DNA from: Bacillus alveayuensis
GTDB taxonomy: Bacteria > Bacillota > Bacilli > Bacillales > Aeribacillaceae
Length of the DNA stretch: 64,000 nt
Assembly (NCBI GenBank): GCA_030812955.1
Contig: JAUSTR010000008.1
Span: 25,130-89,129, forward strand
Direction: 5' to 3'
The first letter of the stretch is position 1. Each line of letters opens with the position of its first letter. The position numbers and the translations under genes are program-made. Shown in pieces: positions 42,289-51,340 of this stretch. Below the pieces are notes generated by a model, which saw nothing but the letters and a program-made list of their open reading frames with translations, made no database searches and was not told the DNA's origin.

Positions 42289-43659
42289 TTACGATGTTGT
42301 ACTTTCATAACCACTTAAATAAAAACAGTAATGAATGGTTGCTTTAGCAGAAGGTCTAATCGTGTCATTTTCTTTTGTATCCATGTTCTTGGAAGGCTTT
42401 GTGTTCACTTCTAGTATCCATGGTTTTCCTTCTTTTGATATCGCCATATCTATCCCCAGTTCTCCGTAATCTCCTTTGGAATGTTGTGATATCGTTTTCG
42501 CTACTTCAAGTGATATTTCATGAAGAAACTTACGTATATGGAATCGAGTGGAAGGGTCAAATAATTTCGGTAAAATTTCATGTATGCTAAAAAGCTCACC
42601 TCCTTTTGCAATATTTGAAACAAAGTGGTCTTTAGAAGATACTCGTGCAACAATGGAGGTTACTTTCCATTTTTGAGCTTCTGTTTTATGACATAAAATG
42701 CGAAAATCAAGTGGACGCCCTTCAAAAGTTTGGATAGGTATCGCTTCCTGCACAATAAAGGGCTGTTTTTTTAAAAGTGGATAGAGCCCTGCAAAGAGTT
42801 CTTGAAAGCTTTCATATTTTTTAAGGGATTGGTCATTGTTTTCTGTAGTATATTGAACGTTATAGGCATCATCTTGTTGTTTAATGTAAATAATGTTACG
42901 TCCTTGACTTCCATGAATAGGTTTTACAAAAAGATGTTGAAAATCCGTTAAGTAGGTTTTTAAAACATTTTTGGAATGAAGTAGCTCCGTCTTTGGTATA
43001 TAAGGATGTAGATGCTCATTTTTTTGAAAGATTTCATGAATTTTCCACTTATTTAAAAAGCGAAAATTAAAAATCGGTGTATCGTACATAGATAGGATTT
43101 CTAAAAAGTTTTCGTATTCATCCGATTGTTCTAAACGCCTTGAATGGATTCGGTTGTGTATTACATTTGGAAAAGGGAGAATTTCTTTTTTCCAAATACC
43201 GTCTTCATAAATATATCCTTTAGGAGATGGATGACTAAACATTGATAGTGAGGTTACATATAGTAAAGCGCTTTTTTCAAAGCAATAATTGGCCATCTCT
43301 TCACAATAAGAATGGATCGTTCCAAAGTGGACATTCTTCTCTTTTTTGTAAATTTGATCTGTTAAAATGGTGAAAATCGGACCAATGAAAAAGGTGTTTC
43401 GGTTTCGGTCATATTGAATGTGGAGGGAAAGCGGCTTTATCGGAAGGCTAAGCTGTTTAAAAAAATATACACTAGCACGAATGATCGGCTTTTCATCACG
43501 GAAAAATGTCATATTGCCAACGATATGATTTTGTCCACAAAAAAATTTAGCTCGTGGACGTAATGAAAGATGGCACTTCCTTTGTAAGAAATCACTAATC
43601 TCAATAAGATTCATTGGTAAAAAGCTATGTGGTGTTAGTATGATTTTCATTATTTTCAT
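42289..43659 (-). CDS. yheD: YheD-type ATP-grasp protein, copy 1
   Basis: A 456-residue protein and the first gene of the minus-strand series. An N-terminal beta-rich domain is followed by ATP-grasp motifs: LFVKPIHGSQGRNIIYI, PLDFRILCHK, and GELGIDMAISKEGKPWILEVNTKPSKN. GAGGT lies before the ATG. It is divergent from yheB, as in B. subtilis where yheD/yheC sit next to yheB/yheA. YheD forms part of the spore coat there. Confidence 0.85.
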   Translation of the reverse strand: MKIMKIILTPHSFLPMNLIEISDFLQRKCHLSLRPRAKFFCGQNHIVGNMTFFRDEKPIIRASVYFFKQLSLPIKPLSLHIQYDRNRNTFFIGPIFTILTDQIYKKEKNVHFGTIHSYCEEMANYCFEKSALLYVTSLSMFSHPSPKGYIYEDGIWKKEILPFPNVIHNRIHSRRLEQSDEYENFLEILSMYDTPIFNFRFLNKWKIHEIFQKNEHLHPYIPKTELLHSKNVLKTYLTDFQHLFVKPIHGSQGRNIIYIKQQDDAYNVQYTTENNDQSLKKYESFQELFAGLYPLLKKQPFIVQEAIPIQTFEGRPLDFRILCHKTEAQKWKVTSIVARVSSKDHFVSNIAKGGELFSIHEILPKLFDPSTRFHIRKFLHEISLEVAKTISQHSKGDYGELGIDMAISKEGKPWILEVNTKPSKNMDTKENDTIRPSAKATIHYCFYLSGYESTTS

Positions 43660-43779
43660 AATAATACCTCATTTGCAAAAGAAGGGTGTCAAGCACTATA
43701 ATTAGGTATTAGGCAAATGCTGCTACGGTATTTTATGTCGTAAGAAATATTATGTGATTTCATAGTAAGGAAGATGTGT

Positions 43780-44907
43780 ATGAAAGCATTCATAATCATT
43801 TGTATGATGATGATCATCGGAGCTATTATCGGTGGTGTCACGAATTCATTAGCCATTAAAATGCTGTTTCGCCCTTATAAACCTATATATATTTTTGGTA
43901 AGCGAATGCCATTTACGCCAGGACTCATTCCGAAGCGTAGACAAGAATTAGCTGTTCAACTCGGAAAAATGGTTGTTGACCATTTATTAACGCCTGAAGG
44001 TATAAAAAAGCGATTTGAAAACCCGACGTTTCAGTCGAAAATGGTGTCATTGCTAAATAAAGAATTAACGAGCTTGTTCAATCGGGAAGAGACGGTTGAA
44101 GAGTTTCTTAAAAAATTCGGAATTGAAAAAGCTGATAGAAAAACGACTGAACAAATAGAAAAAATGATAAAAGAAAAATTAACACAATTATTTACCTCCG
44201 ATAAGACGTTAAAGGAATTGTTAAATGAGGAATGGGATGAAAAGGTTAGAGGCTTTATCCCGAATGTGGCCAAGTTTATTTCGGAAAAAGGTGCAGCTTA
44301 TTTTGAATCTGATGAAGGAAAAAAACGTCTCAAAACGATGATTAATGATTTCTTAATGCGTCGGGGAATGCTCGGTAATATGATCCAAATGTTTCTTGGT
44401 AATACGAATATTGAAGATAAAATTCAACCAGAAATAACGAAATTTTTTGAGCATCATGGTACGGTACAATTGTTAATCAACATTATGGAAAAAGAATGGG
44501 ATCAATTATGTAACCGTCCTGTTCAAGATATAACAAAGAATTGGAATAAAGTGGAGATTAGTGCTTCGATCAGCAAACGTGTTGTACAGGAAATGCAAAT
44601 CGAACAATGGTTTAACCGTAAAATTTCGGATCTATTATCACCATTTAAAACAACTATTATTGAAAAAGTGGTACCTAAAATAGTTGAAATGATCAATCAG
44701 TTCATTAGACAGAAAATAAGCTCTGTCATGCAGGTGATGAATATTGACCAAATTGTAACAGAGCAAGTGGAATCTTTTTCTGTTGAACGATTAGAAGAAA
44801 TGGTATTATCCATTTCCAGACGTGAATTCAAAATGATCACATATTTAGGAGCGCTTTTAGGTGGACTAATCGGATTTGTTCAAGCGATGATTGTTTTAAT
44901 AATGTAA
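43780..44907 (+). CDS. yheB: DUF445 membrane protein YheB
   Basis: A 375-residue protein with a hydrophobic N-terminal helix, [32 protein letters not shown], a long helical middle, and a C-terminal helix ([18 protein letters not shown]). This is the DUF445 layout and the Bacillus YheB length (377). TAAGGAAG fits ATG 43780 better than ATG 43774. Its biochemical role is unknown. yheA follows behind its own promoter. Confidence 0.9.
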   Translation: MKAFIIICMMMIIGAIIGGVTNSLAIKMLFRPYKPIYIFGKRMPFTPGLIPKRRQELAVQLGKMVVDHLLTPEGIKKRFENPTFQSKMVSLLNKELTSLFNREETVEEFLKKFGIEKADRKTTEQIEKMIKEKLTQLFTSDKTLKELLNEEWDEKVRGFIPNVAKFISEKGAAYFESDEGKKRLKTMINDFLMRRGMLGNMIQMFLGNTNIEDKIQPEITKFFEHHGTVQLLINIMEKEWDQLCNRPVQDITKNWNKVEISASISKRVVQEMQIEQWFNRKISDLLSPFKTTIIEKVVPKIVEMINQFIRQKISSVMQVMNIDQIVTEQVESFSVERLEEMVLSISRREFKMITYLGALLGGLIGFVQAMIVLIM

Positions 44908-44967
44908 AAAGTTATTTTTTTAATACGAAAGCGTATATTGTTTTATAAGATCCTTAATCTTCGTTCA

Positions 44968-44996
44968 TTGAATGTTGCTCTTATGTTTGTTATAGT
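44968..44996 (+). promoter_or_regulatory. Sigma-A promoter of yheA
   Basis: TTGAAT (44968-44973), 17-base spacer, TATAGT (44991-44996), 51 bases before the yheA start. Confidence 0.7.
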
Positions 44997-45046
44997 TGAA
45001 AGGTACGGATTATAGAACGGTTTTTTCATTTTAAGGAGGTTATATT

Positions 45047-45397
45047 TTGACTGTTAATTTATTTGATGTAGCGTATGACTTAGAAAAAGCGTTGCGAAAT
45101 AGTGATGATTTTAAAAACTTAAAGAAATTATACGATGATGTTGAAGCGGATGAATCAGCAAAAAGAATGTTTGAAAACTTTCGCCAGATTCAGTTGAGGC
45201 TTCAGCAAAAGCAAATGAATGGAGAAGAAATCACTCAAGAAGAGGTTGAACAAGCGCAAAAGTCTGTGCAGCTTGTACAACAACATGAAAAAATTGCAAA
45301 GCTAATGGAAGCCGAACAGCGTATGAGCATGGTAATTAACGATTTAAATAAAATTATAATGAAACCGTTGGAAGAACTGTACGGAAGCTTGCAGTAA
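45047..45397 (+). CDS. yheA: YlbF/YmcA-family protein YheA
   Basis: A 116-residue helical protein: DVAYDLEKALRNSDDFKNLKKLYDDV, a Gln-rich coil (FRQIQLRLQQKQMNGEEIT), and MSMVINDLNKIIMKPLEELY. This is the YlbF/YmcA (RicF/RicA) fold; those relatives form an Fe-S complex affecting RNase Y, but YheA lacks a clear Cys set and its role is unknown. The start is TTG 45047 after AAGGAGG. A terminator follows. Confidence 0.92.
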   Translation: MTVNLFDVAYDLEKALRNSDDFKNLKKLYDDVEADESAKRMFENFRQIQLRLQQKQMNGEEITQEEVEQAQKSVQLVQQHEKIAKLMEAEQRMSMVINDLNKIIMKPLEELYGSLQ

Positions 45398-45435
45398 AAA
45401 TGTATATTATTTTTAAAAAGACTTTGTCTTAAAAC

Positions 45436-45465
45436 GGAAATAGGCGTAAAAAACGCCTATTTTTC
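45436..45465 (+). terminator. Intrinsic terminator of yheA
   Basis: AAATAGGCGT pairs with ACGCCTATTT, followed by TTC TTT. Confidence 0.9.
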
Positions 45466-45505
45466 TTTCCGATATATATGAACTGACAAAAAACACCTTT
45501 TTGCT

Positions 45506-45597
45506 AGGCTCTTTTCTAAAAGATTGTTGCTTTACTATACGATAGCTTTTCGACTGTCAAGCAGTCGAAAAGCAACAAAGTTTACGAAAACAGCCTT
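45506..45597. repeat. Interspersed palindromic repeat, minimal copy 4
   Basis: Both ends of the family are present (GGCTCTTTTCTAAAAGATTG and AACAAAGTTTACGAAAACAGCC) but the central palindromic part is gone. The arms TTTTCGACTG and CAGTCGAAAA meet with only TCAAG between them. At about 92 bp it shows the simplest form of the element: one long hairpin. Confidence 0.85.
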
Positions 45598-45641
45598 TTG
45601 CTAAAATTAGTTAATAAAAAGAGAAAGAATGTGATGAAGTG

Positions 45642-46571
45642 ATGTCAAAGCCGATATTATATGTTTCCATGCTGTTGCTTATGATGATTTGGGGATTTAA
45701 TGTTATTGCCATTAAAGTCATTGTTGAATATTTTGCTCCAATAACGATTACGGCATTTCGTATATTAACAGCAGGTCTTACTGTTATGATCATCGTATGG
45801 ATCGGAAAAGAATATCGAAACGTGACAAAAATGGAATGGGTGTATATTGTCATTGCTTCGTTAACTGGTGTTCTTGGACACCACTTTTTTTTAGCAGTTG
45901 GATTAGCGAATACACAAGCTTCAAATGCTGGCCTCATTTTAGGATTAGTACCGTTAATGACGACTGTATTTTCTGTGCTGCTTTTAGGAGACCATTTAAC
46001 CATTTCGAAGTTTCTTGGTATTTTGCTAGGATTTTTTGGAGTTGCTTTTATTGTTTTAAATGGAAATGGCCGCCTGTCAAGTATTTCAATAGGTGATCTT
46101 TATATCTTTTTTTCTGTCATTTCTCAAGCGATCAGCTTTATTTTTATTAAAAAAGGAACGAGAACCCTTCACTCTCGCTTCATGACAGGGTGGATGTTAG
46201 TGATTGGTTCCGTCTGTTTGTTTATGACGAGTTTGCTGTTAGAACCAAAAGGTTTATCGACACTCCAATCAGGAACTAGTATCGTATGGATTATTTTTCT
46301 AGGATCAGCTGTTATCGCGACAGCTTTAGGCCATAGTTTTTATAACAAGGCGATTCATCATCTCGGACCTGGGGAGACAGCGATATTTATTAATTTAACT
46401 CCGTTTTTCTCTTTAGTTGGTTCTTATTTCTTTTTAGGTGAACAAATATCTTTGCTGCAGCTCGCGGGGTTTATATTTATTTTATTCGGTGTTTTACTTG
46501 GAACAGGCGTATTAGGCAACGAATGGCCGAAGATAAAGCTTCATAAAAAACGGCACACTACCATTTCTTGA
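45642..46571 (+). CDS. EamA-family DMT exporter
   Basis: A 309-residue protein of the drug/metabolite transporter superfamily with ten hydrophobic helices in two EamA repeats. WGFNVIAIK with RILTAGL opens the first repeat; ALGHSFYNKAIHHLGPGETAIFINLTPFF lies in the second. It most likely exports a metabolite from the cytoplasm; the substrate cannot be told. GTG 45639 just upstream is an alternative start. It comes right after the minimal repeat copy. Confidence 0.88.
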   Translation: MSKPILYVSMLLLMMIWGFNVIAIKVIVEYFAPITITAFRILTAGLTVMIIVWIGKEYRNVTKMEWVYIVIASLTGVLGHHFFLAVGLANTQASNAGLILGLVPLMTTVFSVLLLGDHLTISKFLGILLGFFGVAFIVLNGNGRLSSISIGDLYIFFSVISQAISFIFIKKGTRTLHSRFMTGWMLVIGSVCLFMTSLLLEPKGLSTLQSGTSIVWIIFLGSAVIATALGHSFYNKAIHHLGPGETAIFINLTPFFSLVGSYFFLGEQISLLQLAGFIFILFGVLLGTGVLGNEWPKIKLHKKRHTTIS

Positions 46572-46676
46572 GTGAGGTATGAGGTTCCTCTTCTATGAAT
46601 GGTTTGAAGTTCTAATTCATACATATAGGACATATTCTCATATTAGGACTTGACATCAAGAGAAGGGGGACCAATC

Positions 46677-47540
46677 GTGATTTATCGTTTGCTTGCGTTA
46701 AATATTGATGGAACATTACTGCGCTCAAATGGTCGTCTTCAAAGCTCTACGAAGGAAGCCATTGAATTTGTTCAGAAAAAAGATGTGTATGTAACACTTG
46801 TGACAAATAGACATTTTCAATCAGCTAAGAAGCTTGCCAAAGCATTGAAAATCGATAACATCTTAATTACCCATAGCGGGGCTTTTGTTGCAAACAGATT
46901 AGATCAACCACTTTTTGTTAAACGGATTCCTGAAGAACGGACATTTAACATTGTCCAAGTATTAGAAAATTTTCCATGTAATATTCGAATAGTGCATGAG
47001 CGGTTTTCCATTGGGAACCGAAAAAAAATATCCTCAAATTTAATGAGTAAAATGCTTTTAAATACAGCTGATCCTCTTTTTTATCCAATCCAATTTGTTG
47101 AATCTCTTGGTGATACGCTCCGCGATGATCCTGTGGCGACACCGAAAATAGATGCGTTTTTTGAGGATCGAAATGAATTACAGCATGTTCAAAAAGTGAT
47201 TCAAGATGCTTTTCCTGAAGTAGAGGTTATTCAAGTAAATCAAGAAAAATTAGAAATTGTTTCAAAAGGAGTATCTAAAGCATCTAGTTTACAGTTATTA
47301 GGGAAGCATCTCGGTATTAACCTACAGGAAATGGTTGTGATCGGAAATTCTTTAGATGACCTTGAAATGATTGCTCAAGCAGGATTAGGTGTGGCGATGG
47401 GAAATTCCCCAATTGAGGTTAAAAGAAGTGCTGATTGGATTACAAGAAGCAATGATGATCAAGGAGTTTCTTACATGGTGAAGGAGCATTTTCGTAAACA
47501 GCATCGTATTAAATTTTTAGAACGCATGAAACATGATTAA
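46677..47540 (+). CDS. yhaX: HAD/Cof-type protein YhaX, probable non-canonical active site
   Basis: A 287-residue haloacid-dehalogenase-fold protein of the Cof group, closely matching what I recall of Bacillus YhaX, a stress- or sporulation-linked protein. Motif I reads ALNIDGTLL, so the usual nucleophile Asp is Asn9 while the second Asp11 remains. Motif II is VTNRH. Motif IV reads IGNSLDD where GDxxND is usual. Phosphatase activity by the standard route is therefore doubtful. GTG 46677 follows AGAAGGGGGA; the frame extends upstream without a better start. Confidence 0.85.
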   Translation: MIYRLLALNIDGTLLRSNGRLQSSTKEAIEFVQKKDVYVTLVTNRHFQSAKKLAKALKIDNILITHSGAFVANRLDQPLFVKRIPEERTFNIVQVLENFPCNIRIVHERFSIGNRKKISSNLMSKMLLNTADPLFYPIQFVESLGDTLRDDPVATPKIDAFFEDRNELQHVQKVIQDAFPEVEVIQVNQEKLEIVSKGVSKASSLQLLGKHLGINLQEMVVIGNSLDDLEMIAQAGLGVAMGNSPIEVKRSADWITRSNDDQGVSYMVKEHFRKQHRIKFLERMKHD

Positions 47541-47549
47541 TATGTTATA

Positions 47550-47582
47550 AGGGACGGAATTATTTCGTCCCTATTATTTTTG
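47550..47582 (+). terminator. Intrinsic terminator of yhaX
   Basis: AGGGACG pairs with CGTCCCT around GAATTATTT, followed by ATTATTTTTG. Confidence 0.85.
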
Positions 47583-47672
47583 ATGAAAGTTACCATAATA
47601 CTAAAACCTTATATTATTTTAAGCATTTAGATGTTAACATGAGTGGGAAAGGATGAAAAGGGGCGAAAGGGA

Positions 47673-47912
47673 ATGAATACATGGAATTTGGTTGTTTTTT
47701 TATGGCAAGTGTCTTTCGCATTATCGGTCATTACTTTCCTCCACGGTTTTTACAAAAAGTCTTGGATTTCTATGTTTATTAGTGCGATTACATTCCTTCC
47801 AGCGGCTTATTACTTTTACGGTGCGAATAATAGTTTTAGATTCATTGCATTCATACCGATCATTTTGTTGTTATGGACTTTATTATTGAAAAAAACAAAT
47901 GGAAAAAAATGA
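47673..47912 (+). CDS. Small membrane protein, unknown
   Basis: A 79-residue protein with three hydrophobic helices (about residues 4-22, 29-45 and 54-72) and a Lys-rich C-terminus (LKKTNGKK), which suggests a cytoplasmic tail. ATG 47673 follows AAAGGGA. A stem with TTTTG follows. It sits between yhaX and hemZ; no family is recognised. Confidence 0.65.
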   Translation: MNTWNLVVFLWQVSFALSVITFLHGFYKKSWISMFISAITFLPAAYYFYGANNSFRFIAFIPIILLLWTLLLKKTNGKK

Positions 47913-47940
47913 ACGTTAAGAAGATGCCATTGTAATAATA

Positions 47941-47979
47941 CAAAATGCCCTACATCATAAAAGTAAGGCATTTTGTTGT
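47941..47979 (+). terminator. Probable terminator of the small membrane protein gene
   Basis: CAAAATGCC pairs with GGCATTTTG around a 17-base loop, followed by TTGTTC. Confidence 0.65.
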
Positions 47980-48087
47980 TCAATAACAGCACTTGGAAAA
48001 AAAGTTTGCTTCCTTTCTTTTGTTGACCGATTGCCATCCATTCTGTACACTATAAGAAGTTTTGATTATTTTTATAAAGGTGATTAT

Positions 48088-49581
48088 ATGCGTATTCAAA
48101 TAAACGGCATTCAAGATGAGAGATTTTATCGACCAATTCAATTAATTTCTAATTTATTTTTTGAAGATCCAGAAGTTATATATGAAGAAACGGATTCAAA
48201 TATAGATGTTACGTTTCACATTCATGTTCAAAAAGATTCCGTATATATCACCGGTCAGCTACATGCGGAAAGGAAAACTTTGCAGGCCGAACATAAGAAA
48301 GAGCTTAATGATTTGCGAAATGATAAAGAACGGTTTAAACAAGTGAAAAATACTTTGTCGTACGTTTATTTATCACTCTTGCAAAATTATACAGGTATTA
48401 TACAACAATGGGGAATTTTAACGGGCGTCCGTCCAACAAAGCTTTTCCATAAAAAAATAAAAGAAGGATTCACAAAGGAAGAAGTTTACCGCCTTTTAAA
48501 AGAGGAATATTTAATTACAGATGAAAAAATCCGTTTAATGGAACGCATTGTCGATCGGCAATTAAGTGTTGTTCCGGATTTATACGAGCTGCAAAATGAA
48601 GTAAGCATTTATATTGGTATTCCGTTTTGCCCAACGAAATGTGCATATTGTACGTTCCCTGCCTATGCGATCAATGGGAAGCAAGGGAAAGTCGATTCCT
48701 TTTTAGGTGGCTTACATTATGAAATGCGTCAAATCGGCCGATGGTTAAAAGAAAACAATATTAATATTACGACGATTTATTATGGTGGAGGAACACCAAC
48801 AAGTATTACTGCAGAAGAAATGGATTTATTATATGAAGAAATGGTCCATTCCTTTCCGAATGTCGAAAACATTCGCGAAATTACGGTTGAGGCTGGCCGT
48901 CCCGATACCATTACGCCAGAAAAGCTAGAGGTCTTGAAAAAGTGGAACATTGATCGCATTAGTATTAATCCGCAATCTTATATTCAAGAGACGTTAAAAG
49001 CGATCGGCCGCCACCATACTGTTGAAGAAACCATTGAAAAATTTCATCTCGCAAGGAAAATGGGGATGAACAATATCAATATGGATTTAATTATCGGCTT
49101 ACCTGGTGAGGGTGTCGAAGAATTCAATTATACGTTAGCGGAAACGGAGAAGCTATTGCCTGAGTCATTAACGGTTCATACGTTATCTTTTAAACGAGCA
49201 TCCGAAATGACGAAAAACAAACAAAAATATAAAGTGGCAAGCCGAAATGAAATTGAACAGATGATGGAAAATGCTGTTCAATGGACGGACAAGCATGGCT
49301 ATGAACCTTACTATTTATATCGTCAAAAAAACATATTAGGAAACTTAGAAAACGTCGGCTATGCTCGAAAAGGACATGATAGTCTTTATAACATTATGAT
49401 CATGGAGGAACAGCAAACGATCATAGGATTAGGTTGCGGGGCATCAAGTAAATTCATTCACCCAAAAACAGGAAAGATCACACACTTTGCGAACCCGAAA
49501 GATCCGAGATCATACAATGAAGGATACGAGCATTACACAAATGAAAAATTAAAGATATTGGAGAAATTATTTTTAGGATGA
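48088..49581 (+). CDS. hemZ: HemZ, oxygen-independent coproporphyrinogen III oxidase-like radical SAM protein
   Basis: A 497-residue radical-SAM protein. The cluster motif is GIPFCPTKCAYCTFP near residue 175, followed by YYGGGTPTS, EAGRPDT and SINPQS. An extra N-terminal domain of about 165 residues and the total length match HemZ (about 500 residues) and not HemN/HemW. HemZ is implicated in anaerobic heme synthesis in Bacillus. ATG 48088 follows AAAGGTGA. The C-terminus has GLGCGASSKF of the HemN family. Confidence 0.92.
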   Translation: MRIQINGIQDERFYRPIQLISNLFFEDPEVIYEETDSNIDVTFHIHVQKDSVYITGQLHAERKTLQAEHKKELNDLRNDKERFKQVKNTLSYVYLSLLQNYTGIIQQWGILTGVRPTKLFHKKIKEGFTKEEVYRLLKEEYLITDEKIRLMERIVDRQLSVVPDLYELQNEVSIYIGIPFCPTKCAYCTFPAYAINGKQGKVDSFLGGLHYEMRQIGRWLKENNINITTIYYGGGTPTSITAEEMDLLYEEMVHSFPNVENIREITVEAGRPDTITPEKLEVLKKWNIDRISINPQSYIQETLKAIGRHHTVEETIEKFHLARKMGMNNINMDLIIGLPGEGVEEFNYTLAETEKLLPESLTVHTLSFKRASEMTKNKQKYKVASRNEIEQMMENAVQWTDKHGYEPYYLYRQKNILGNLENVGYARKGHDSLYNIMIMEEQQTIIGLGCGASSKFIHPKTGKITHFANPKDPRSYNEGYEHYTNEKLKILEKLFLG

Positions 49582-49600
49582 ATAAAAATTTGTTTAGAAG

Positions 49601-49634
49601 GCTTGGGCTGATGAATCGTCCAAGCGTTTTTCTT
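49601..49634 (+). terminator. Intrinsic terminator of hemZ
   Basis: GCTTGGGC pairs with GTCCAAGC, followed by GTTTTTCTTTTT. Confidence 0.85.
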
Positions 49635-49715
49635 TTTCAATTGGATAGAAAATGATAAAAGTAGTATTATAGGACCATTCGTTTTTTACGTCAAAAATAT
49701 GATATCTTTTTTATA

Positions 49716-49752
49716 GGATGTTTTCGTAAACTTTGTTGATTTTCGACTGTCT
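49716..49752 (-). repeat. Interspersed palindromic repeat, half copy 5
   Basis: TGTTTTCGTAAACTTTGTTG followed by ATTTTCGACTGTC is the right arm of the family in reverse orientation. The other arm is missing. The rest of the 340-base gap before the next gene holds only the hemZ terminator and a weak GCAAT/ATTGC pair near 49830. Confidence 0.75.
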
Positions 49753-49921
49753 ATTTGCTGCTTTAATCACATGGAATTAAAACACATGTATCGTTTCATC
49801 TTTTGCTGTGAGAACTGAGACTTGAAGCAATCGGCGGACGACCAATTGCCTTTTAGAAGCCATTCATTTATCACAACATTCATGCCGATAAGAGCTTTAT
49901 AAAAATGATTGAGGTGGAAAT

Positions 49922-51340
49922 ATGCTCGACCCACTATTATATTTAACTTTTTTTCTCGTTTATTCCATTTTTATTTTAATATTTGGGAAGCATGGGTTTA
50001 ATAAAACAGAGGATTTGAAGGAATATTTTTTAGCTGGGCGCAATCTTTCTTTATTCCCAAGTGTAGCTTCATTTTACTCGACTTGGTTTAGTTCGGCATC
50101 GATATTAGCTCTTCCAGGGCTCGTTTATGAAAATGGGATATCTACTTTTTGGACGACGGCTATTGCGTGGATGCTAGGAGGAGTTTTACTTTTTTTGATC
50201 ATTTCGAAGCTTTATTCCTACGATGTTTTAACGATTCCTGAATTTCTTGCCATTCGTTATCAAGCTCCTATTCTACAAATAGGTGTTGGTGTCATTTTAG
50301 TAGTCAGCTATGTTTTATATATCATGTTGCAAATAACTGGATTTGGAATTGTCGTCAGCAGTTTATTGGAAATACCTTATTCTCTCAGTATTTTCCTCGT
50401 CTACTTATTTATACTATACACAACGTTTGGAGGACTGTATTCCGTTGCCCGAACTGATATTTTTCATTTTATCCTCATCTTCCTATCAACTATTGTCGGT
50501 GCTAGCTTAATGATTGAAAAAGCTCATCGCATTCCATTCATAGAGCAATTGCAGTTATTGGAAGAGAATGGGCAATTACCAGCAGATTTCTTTTATTTCT
50601 TTCCCAATACTTGGTCATTCGTTTGGGTTTTATTGAGCGCTTTTTTCGCTCTTGGTTTAGGTGTTGCGGCAAACCCTCAATACGGAATTCGATTAATCTC
50701 TGCAAAGTCGGCGAGAGTAGCCCAGAAAATGTTGGTGATAAGCTTTATATTTATTTTCATTACATACTGTGCCATATTTATTTTAGGAATCGGTTTAAGG
50801 GCTTTAGCTCCTGACCTTACTTTTCAGCGCCATGATGAAATTTATCCTTATATTATTCATCACGAAATGGCTTCTCCATTAAAAGGGTTTATTTTTATTA
50901 GTATTATTGCGGCATCTATTTCAACAGCCAACTCTCAATTACTCATACTAGCAAGCAGCTTTGTTCATGACATTTATGGACAAATAAAAACACAACCTTT
51001 ATCTAACGCCAAATCTTTGAATATGGTTCGTGCTACCATTTTCCTGTTCGGTTCCATTTCTTTATTGTGCTCGCTATTTCAGCCGCAAGCGATTGTATTG
51101 ATGAGTGGACATATTTGGGGTTTGATCTCATCTATGTTATTTTTTCCTGTTTTTGGGGGTCTTTTATTAAAAAATGTTACGAAAAAAAGTGCGGTATACT
51201 CCAGCTTGTCTGGTGTCTTAACATATATCATTGGATTTCTTTTCATTCCACCTCAAGTTCAGTCAATCATCCATCCGGTTTTGCCCGCCATCGTGATATC
51301 AGGGTTATGCTACTGGTTAGGAAGGAAGGGTCATAGGTGA
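49922..51340 (+). CDS. Sodium:solute symporter (SSS/SLC5 family)
   Basis: A 472-residue membrane protein with about twelve to thirteen helices of the SLC5/SSS family. YFLAGRNLSLFPSVASFYSTWFSSASILALPG near the N-terminus and TTFGGLYSVARTDIFHF near residue 170 are family hallmarks, and helix 8 region ISIIAASISTANSQLLILASS supplies the sodium site. Its stop overlaps the start of a sensor kinase gene (GTGA). In CbrA proteins an SSS domain is fused to a kinase; here the two are separate coupled genes. The gene may import or sense the inducer. Confidence 0.88.
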   Translation: MLDPLLYLTFFLVYSIFILIFGKHGFNKTEDLKEYFLAGRNLSLFPSVASFYSTWFSSASILALPGLVYENGISTFWTTAIAWMLGGVLLFLIISKLYSYDVLTIPEFLAIRYQAPILQIGVGVILVVSYVLYIMLQITGFGIVVSSLLEIPYSLSIFLVYLFILYTTFGGLYSVARTDIFHFILIFLSTIVGASLMIEKAHRIPFIEQLQLLEENGQLPADFFYFFPNTWSFVWVLLSAFFALGLGVAANPQYGIRLISAKSARVAQKMLVISFIFIFITYCAIFILGIGLRALAPDLTFQRHDEIYPYIIHHEMASPLKGFIFISIIAASISTANSQLLILASSFVHDIYGQIKTQPLSNAKSLNMVRATIFLFGSISLLCSLFQPQAIVLMSGHIWGLISSMLFFPVFGGLLLKNVTKKSAVYSSLSGVLTYIIGFLFIPPQVQSIIHPVLPAIVISGLCYWLGRKGHR

